Origin: Caulobacter sp. S45
GTDB lineage: Bacteria > Pseudomonadota > Alphaproteobacteria > Caulobacterales > Caulobacteraceae
Assembly: GCF_009765965.1 (NCBI RefSeq)
Contig: NZ_LMUL01000014.1
Coordinates: forward strand, 849,685 to 913,684
Reading direction: 5' to 3'
DNA length: 64,000 bases
Positions 59,507 to 64,000 of this stretch are shown piece by piece. Position 1 is the first letter of the stretch; each line of letters starts with the position of its first letter. Below the pieces are notes generated by a model, which was given only the letters and a program-made list of their open reading frames with translations, did no database searches and was not told the origin of the DNA. A program made the translations under genes and the position numbers.

Positions 59507-61048
59507 ATGCTGACCTGGTTTCGTGAACGAGCGCCGATCAAGCGCAAGCTGACCATAAGCTTCGGCCTGACCACGGCCCTGACCGTCGTACCGCTCGGGG
59601 TCGGCTGGTGGACGCTTTCCCAGTTCGCCGGCGCCGTCGGGCCTGGCGGTGCTCGAGTGTTGGCGCAGGCGCAGACCGAACTCGCCTGGGCCTCGGTCGG
59701 GGTGATCGCCGTTTCCCTCGGGCTTGGATACGCCCTGAACAAGATCATCACCACGCCCTATGTCGGCACCGTCGTGCGGATGGAGAAGCTGGCGGCAGGC
59801 GACCTCGACAGTCCGATCCAGTACACCAACTACGCCGACTGCGTGGGCCGCCTGACCAAGGCGATGTTCACCTTCCGCGACAACACCGCCGCCAAGATCA
59901 AGGCCGACGCCGATGCGCTCGACATGCAGCGGCAGTCCGGGGAAGACCGCCAACGCGCCGAAGAGGCGGCGATCACCCAGCAACAGGTGCTGGTGACCAA
60001 TTCGATCGGCACGGGGCTGGAGCGGGTGGCCGCCGGGGACCTCACCTTCCGGCTCGACCAGGCTCTCCCAGAAGCCTACGAAAAGCTTCGCCACGACTTC
60101 AACTCGGCGCTGGAGCAGCTCGATCAGGCGATCCAGGTGGTGGGCGTCAACGCCGCCGCGATCCGGTTCGGCGCCGGCGAGATCACCTCGGCCGCCGACG
60201 ACCTGTCCAACCGCACCGAACAGCAGGCCGCCAGTCTCGAAGAGACCGCCGCCGCCCTGGATCAGATCACCGCCACGGTGAAGAAGACCGCCGAAGGGGC
60301 CACCCACGCCCGAATCGTGGTCGGCGCGACCAAGACCGACGCCGAGCGGTCGGGCGCTGTCGTGCGCGAAGCGGTGGCGGCCATGAGCGGGATCGAACAG
60401 TCCTCCCGCCAGATCGGGAATATCATCGGAGTGATCGACGAGATCGCCTTCCAGACCAACCTGCTGGCGCTCAACGCCGGGGTCGAGGCCGCTCGGGCCG
60501 GAGATGCGGGTCGCGGCTTCGCGGTGGTCGCTTCCGAAGTGCGGGCGCTGGCCCAGCGCTCGGCCGAGGCCGCCAAGGAGATCAAGGGCCTGATCCAGGC
60601 TTCGGCCCAACAGGTGACGGCGGGCGTCAGCCTGGTCGGCGAGACTGGCCAGGCGCTGGAGCGGATCGTCACCCAGGTGGCGGAAATCAACACGGTGGTG
60701 GCCGAGATCGCCATCTCGGCCCAGGAACAGGCCAGCGGCCTCAATCAGGTCAACACCGCCATCAACCAGATGGACCAGGTGACCCAGCAGAACGCGGCCA
60801 TGGTGGAACAGTCCACCGCCGCCAGCCACAACCTGACCCAGGAGACCGACGAACTGCGTCGCCTGCTCGCCCGCTTCCAGGTCAGCGCGGAAGCTCCTGC
60901 ATCCACCGCCACGCCATCCAGGCCCCAGGCCGCCAAGCCTCAGCCCCCTCGTCCCGCGCGCCGAGCTGTCGCTTCGTCGGGCGGCGGTCCTGTCGCGATG
61001 CTGCGCGAGCGGGTGGCGAGCGCGGTGGAGACCTGGGAAGATTTCTGA
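59507..61048 (+). CDS. Methyl-accepting chemotaxis protein with C-terminal tether peptide
   Basis: A 513-residue chemoreceptor. Two transmembrane helices (about residues 18-38 and 57-79) enclose a periplasmic loop of under 20 residues, so there is no classic ligand domain. A HAMP domain follows ([24 protein letters not shown]), then a second HAMP-like stretch near residue 170 ([14 protein letters not shown]). The signalling tip [50 protein letters not shown] is fully conserved. The C-terminus ends ETWEDF, like the CheR/CheB-binding pentapeptide. Probably senses an internal or membrane signal. ATG 59507 is the start. Confidence 0.93.
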   Translation: MLTWFRERAPIKRKLTISFGLTTALTVVPLGVGWWTLSQFAGAVGPGGARVLAQAQTELAWASVGVIAVSLGLGYALNKIITTPYVGTVVRMEKLAAGDLDSPIQYTNYADCVGRLTKAMFTFRDNTAAKIKADADALDMQRQSGEDRQRAEEAAITQQQVLVTNSIGTGLERVAAGDLTFRLDQALPEAYEKLRHDFNSALEQLDQAIQVVGVNAAAIRFGAGEITSAADDLSNRTEQQAASLEETAAALDQITATVKKTAEGATHARIVVGATKTDAERSGAVVREAVAAMSGIEQSSRQIGNIIGVIDEIAFQTNLLALNAGVEAARAGDAGRGFAVVASEVRALAQRSAEAAKEIKGLIQASAQQVTAGVSLVGETGQALERIVTQVAEINTVVAEIAISAQEQASGLNQVNTAINQMDQVTQQNAAMVEQSTAASHNLTQETDELRRLLARFQVSAEAPASTATPSRPQAAKPQPPRPARRAVASSGGGPVAMLRERVASAVETWEDF

Positions 61049-61088
61049 CCCGCCCCCAGGAACGGGCGCAGAAGGTGGAAGACCGGGA

Positions 61089-61538
61089 TTAGCGCCGCCG
61101 CGCCTTCACCACCGCCGTGTCCAGCGCCTGGAGGAAACGTGAGCGGTCGGGCGCGGAGAACGGCTTCGGGCCACCGGTGATCTCGCCCACCGAGCGCAGG
61201 TGCTCGCCCACCGCACGCGACGCCAAGGCGCCGCCGATATTGTCGGGGGTGAACACCCGGCCGGTGGGATGCAGCGCCTGGGCGCCGGCCTTCAGCGCCC
61301 GCTCGGCCAGGGGGATGTCGGCGGTGATCACCACGTCGCCCCCGACCGCGCGCTCGGCGATCCAGTCGTCGGCCACGTCGGGCCCCTCGTCGACCACGAC
61401 CGAGGTGATGCGAGGATCGCGCGGGATGCGTATCCAGCTGTTGGAGACCACGAACACCGGCAGGGCGTAACGCTCGGCCACGCGGTAGACTTCGTCCTTC
61501 ACCGGGCAGGCGTCGGCGTCGATGTAGAGGGTGGTCAT
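61089..61538 (-). CDS. YaiI/YqxD family protein (DUF188, PIN-like)
   Basis: A 149-residue protein of the UPF0178 family. MTTLYIDADACPVKDEVYRVAERY with the acidic metal-binding residues at the N-terminus, VVDEGPDVADDWIAERAVGGDVVITADIPLAERALKAGAQALHPTGRVFT, and NIGGALASRAVGEHLRSVGEITGGPKPFSAPDRSRFLQALD are all canonical. The fold is PIN-domain-like, hinting at nuclease activity, but no function is proved. It is convergent with the chemoreceptor gene across 40 bases and divergent from the helicase gene. Confidence 0.93.
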   Translation of the reverse strand: MTTLYIDADACPVKDEVYRVAERYALPVFVVSNSWIRIPRDPRITSVVVDEGPDVADDWIAERAVGGDVVITADIPLAERALKAGAQALHPTGRVFTPDNIGGALASRAVGEHLRSVGEITGGPKPFSAPDRSRFLQALDTAVVKARRR

Positions 61539-61686
61539 AGGCCCGCTTACCCCATCTTCCCCCTTATCGAACAGACCGCGTCGATCCGTTCGCCGCCGTC
61601 GTCTTGTGAAAAGTGGCGTATCGGGCTACATGCCCTGTTTGGCGCGCCCGGCCTCAAGGCCGCTCCATGCGCCGCCGCTTTCAAGA

Positions 61687-63747
<2,061 letters not shown>

Positions 63748-63750
63748 TCC

Positions 63751-64000
63751 ATGCTGCAGATCGATAGCCTCGTCTTCAACGCCTGGGGCCGCCGGTTCTT
63801 CGACCAGGCCAGCGTCTCGATCCCGCCCAAGGCCAAGGTCGGCCTGGCCGGGCGCAACGGGGTGGGCAAGTCCACCCTGTTCAAGCTGATCCTGGGCGAA
63901 CTTCAGTCGGACGGGGGCAGCATCGAGATCCCGCGCACCGCCCGCATTGCGGCGGTGGCGCAGGAGCATCCGGCCACGCCGGTCAGCCTGATCGAGACCA
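63751..64000 (+). CDS. ABC-F family ATPase (partial, runs off the window)
   Basis: The first 83 residues of an ATP-binding cassette protein: MLQIDSLVFNAWGRRFFDQ, then VGLAGRNGVGKSTLFKLILGE with the Walker A motif at residues 33-42, and ARIAAVAQEHP. The leading pattern, with no membrane or substrate-binding parts, is that of ABC-F proteins (Uup/EttA-type) that act on ribosomes. The ATG is four bases past the helicase stop, suggesting co-transcription of two RNA/ribosome-linked genes. The rest, including the second cassette, is outside the window. Confidence 0.88.
   Translation, partial: MLQIDSLVFNAWGRRFFDQASVSIPPKAKVGLAGRNGVGKSTLFKLILGELQSDGGSIEIPRTARIAAVAQEHPATPVSLIET

Noticed and set aside
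59408-60829. A 473-codon frame opposite the chemoreceptor
   Set aside because: Gly/Leu/Asp/Arg-biased shadow of the receptor with no recognisable domain.

Overview
The window is GC-rich, gene-dense chromosomal DNA of an alphaproteobacterium, most likely a member of the Caulobacteraceae (Caulobacter or Phenylobacterium type). This is inferred from codon use, a MucR/Ros regulator, a TonB-dependent receptor, NodT-type outer membrane factors, a tannase-family esterase and frequent ATGA/GTGA start-stop overlaps. I see no rRNA, tRNA, CRISPR array, insertion sequence or phage module. No gap between genes exceeds about 300 bases. Genes are cut at both window edges: a methyltransferase at the left and an ABC-F ATPase at the right.

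Region 1 (1-6020) is a surface-polysaccharide sugar locus. It holds a zinc-motif methyltransferase, RfbH (CDP-4-keto-6-deoxyglucose 3-dehydrase), two SDR epimerases, a NeuB-like synthase without its SAF domain, and RfbF (glucose-1-phosphate cytidylyltransferase). RfbF and RfbH bracket a CDP-3,6-dideoxyhexose route whose other steps lie outside the window. Region 2 (6119-17381) is amino-acid catabolism: a fold-type II PLP enzyme, a DauR/YheO-like regulator overlapping an ornithine-cyclodeaminase-family enzyme, then a run of Tat-exported serine hydrolase, AstA, AstD, AstC/ArgD, a PepSY membrane protein and an exported M20 peptidase. The DauR/DauB-like pair beside AST genes suggests arginine (perhaps D-arginine) use.

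Region 3 (17363-24434) has a TctD/TctE-like two-component system facing away from a lone solute-binding protein, a citrate/tricarballylate-type MFS carrier and an exported tannase-family esterase, followed by a DUF1003 protein. Region 4 (24540-30116) is a tripartite RND efflux set. Region 5 (30334-35001) has HU, MucR, a D-threonine-aldolase-like enzyme, a PoxB-like enzyme and cytochrome b561. Region 6 (35140-41286) has a TonB receptor with a glycine-rich insert, a CPBP-like membrane protein, a ferredoxin, a divergent azoR/hxlR pair with a palindromic operator, and an unknown protein.

Region 7 (41300-49318) holds an EmrAB-plus-outer-membrane-factor operon, a VOC protein, a nitronate monooxygenase and a Kef-type antiporter. 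Region 8 (49402-59265) is the most interesting: a lipid-modification locus with DUF6134, DUF1365, an FAD amine-oxidase-like protein, a lipoprotein hydrolase, DUF1295, two cyclopropane-synthase-like methyltransferases and DUF2177, followed by two paralogous VOC proteins and an ECF sigma/RskA anti-sigma pair. It resembles the singlet-oxygen sigma-E regulon genes of Rhodobacter but carries a different anti-sigma factor and unusual active-site residues. Region 9 (59507-64000) has a chemoreceptor, a YaiI-family protein, a DEAD-box helicase with a repetitive tail and the start of an ABC-F ATPase.
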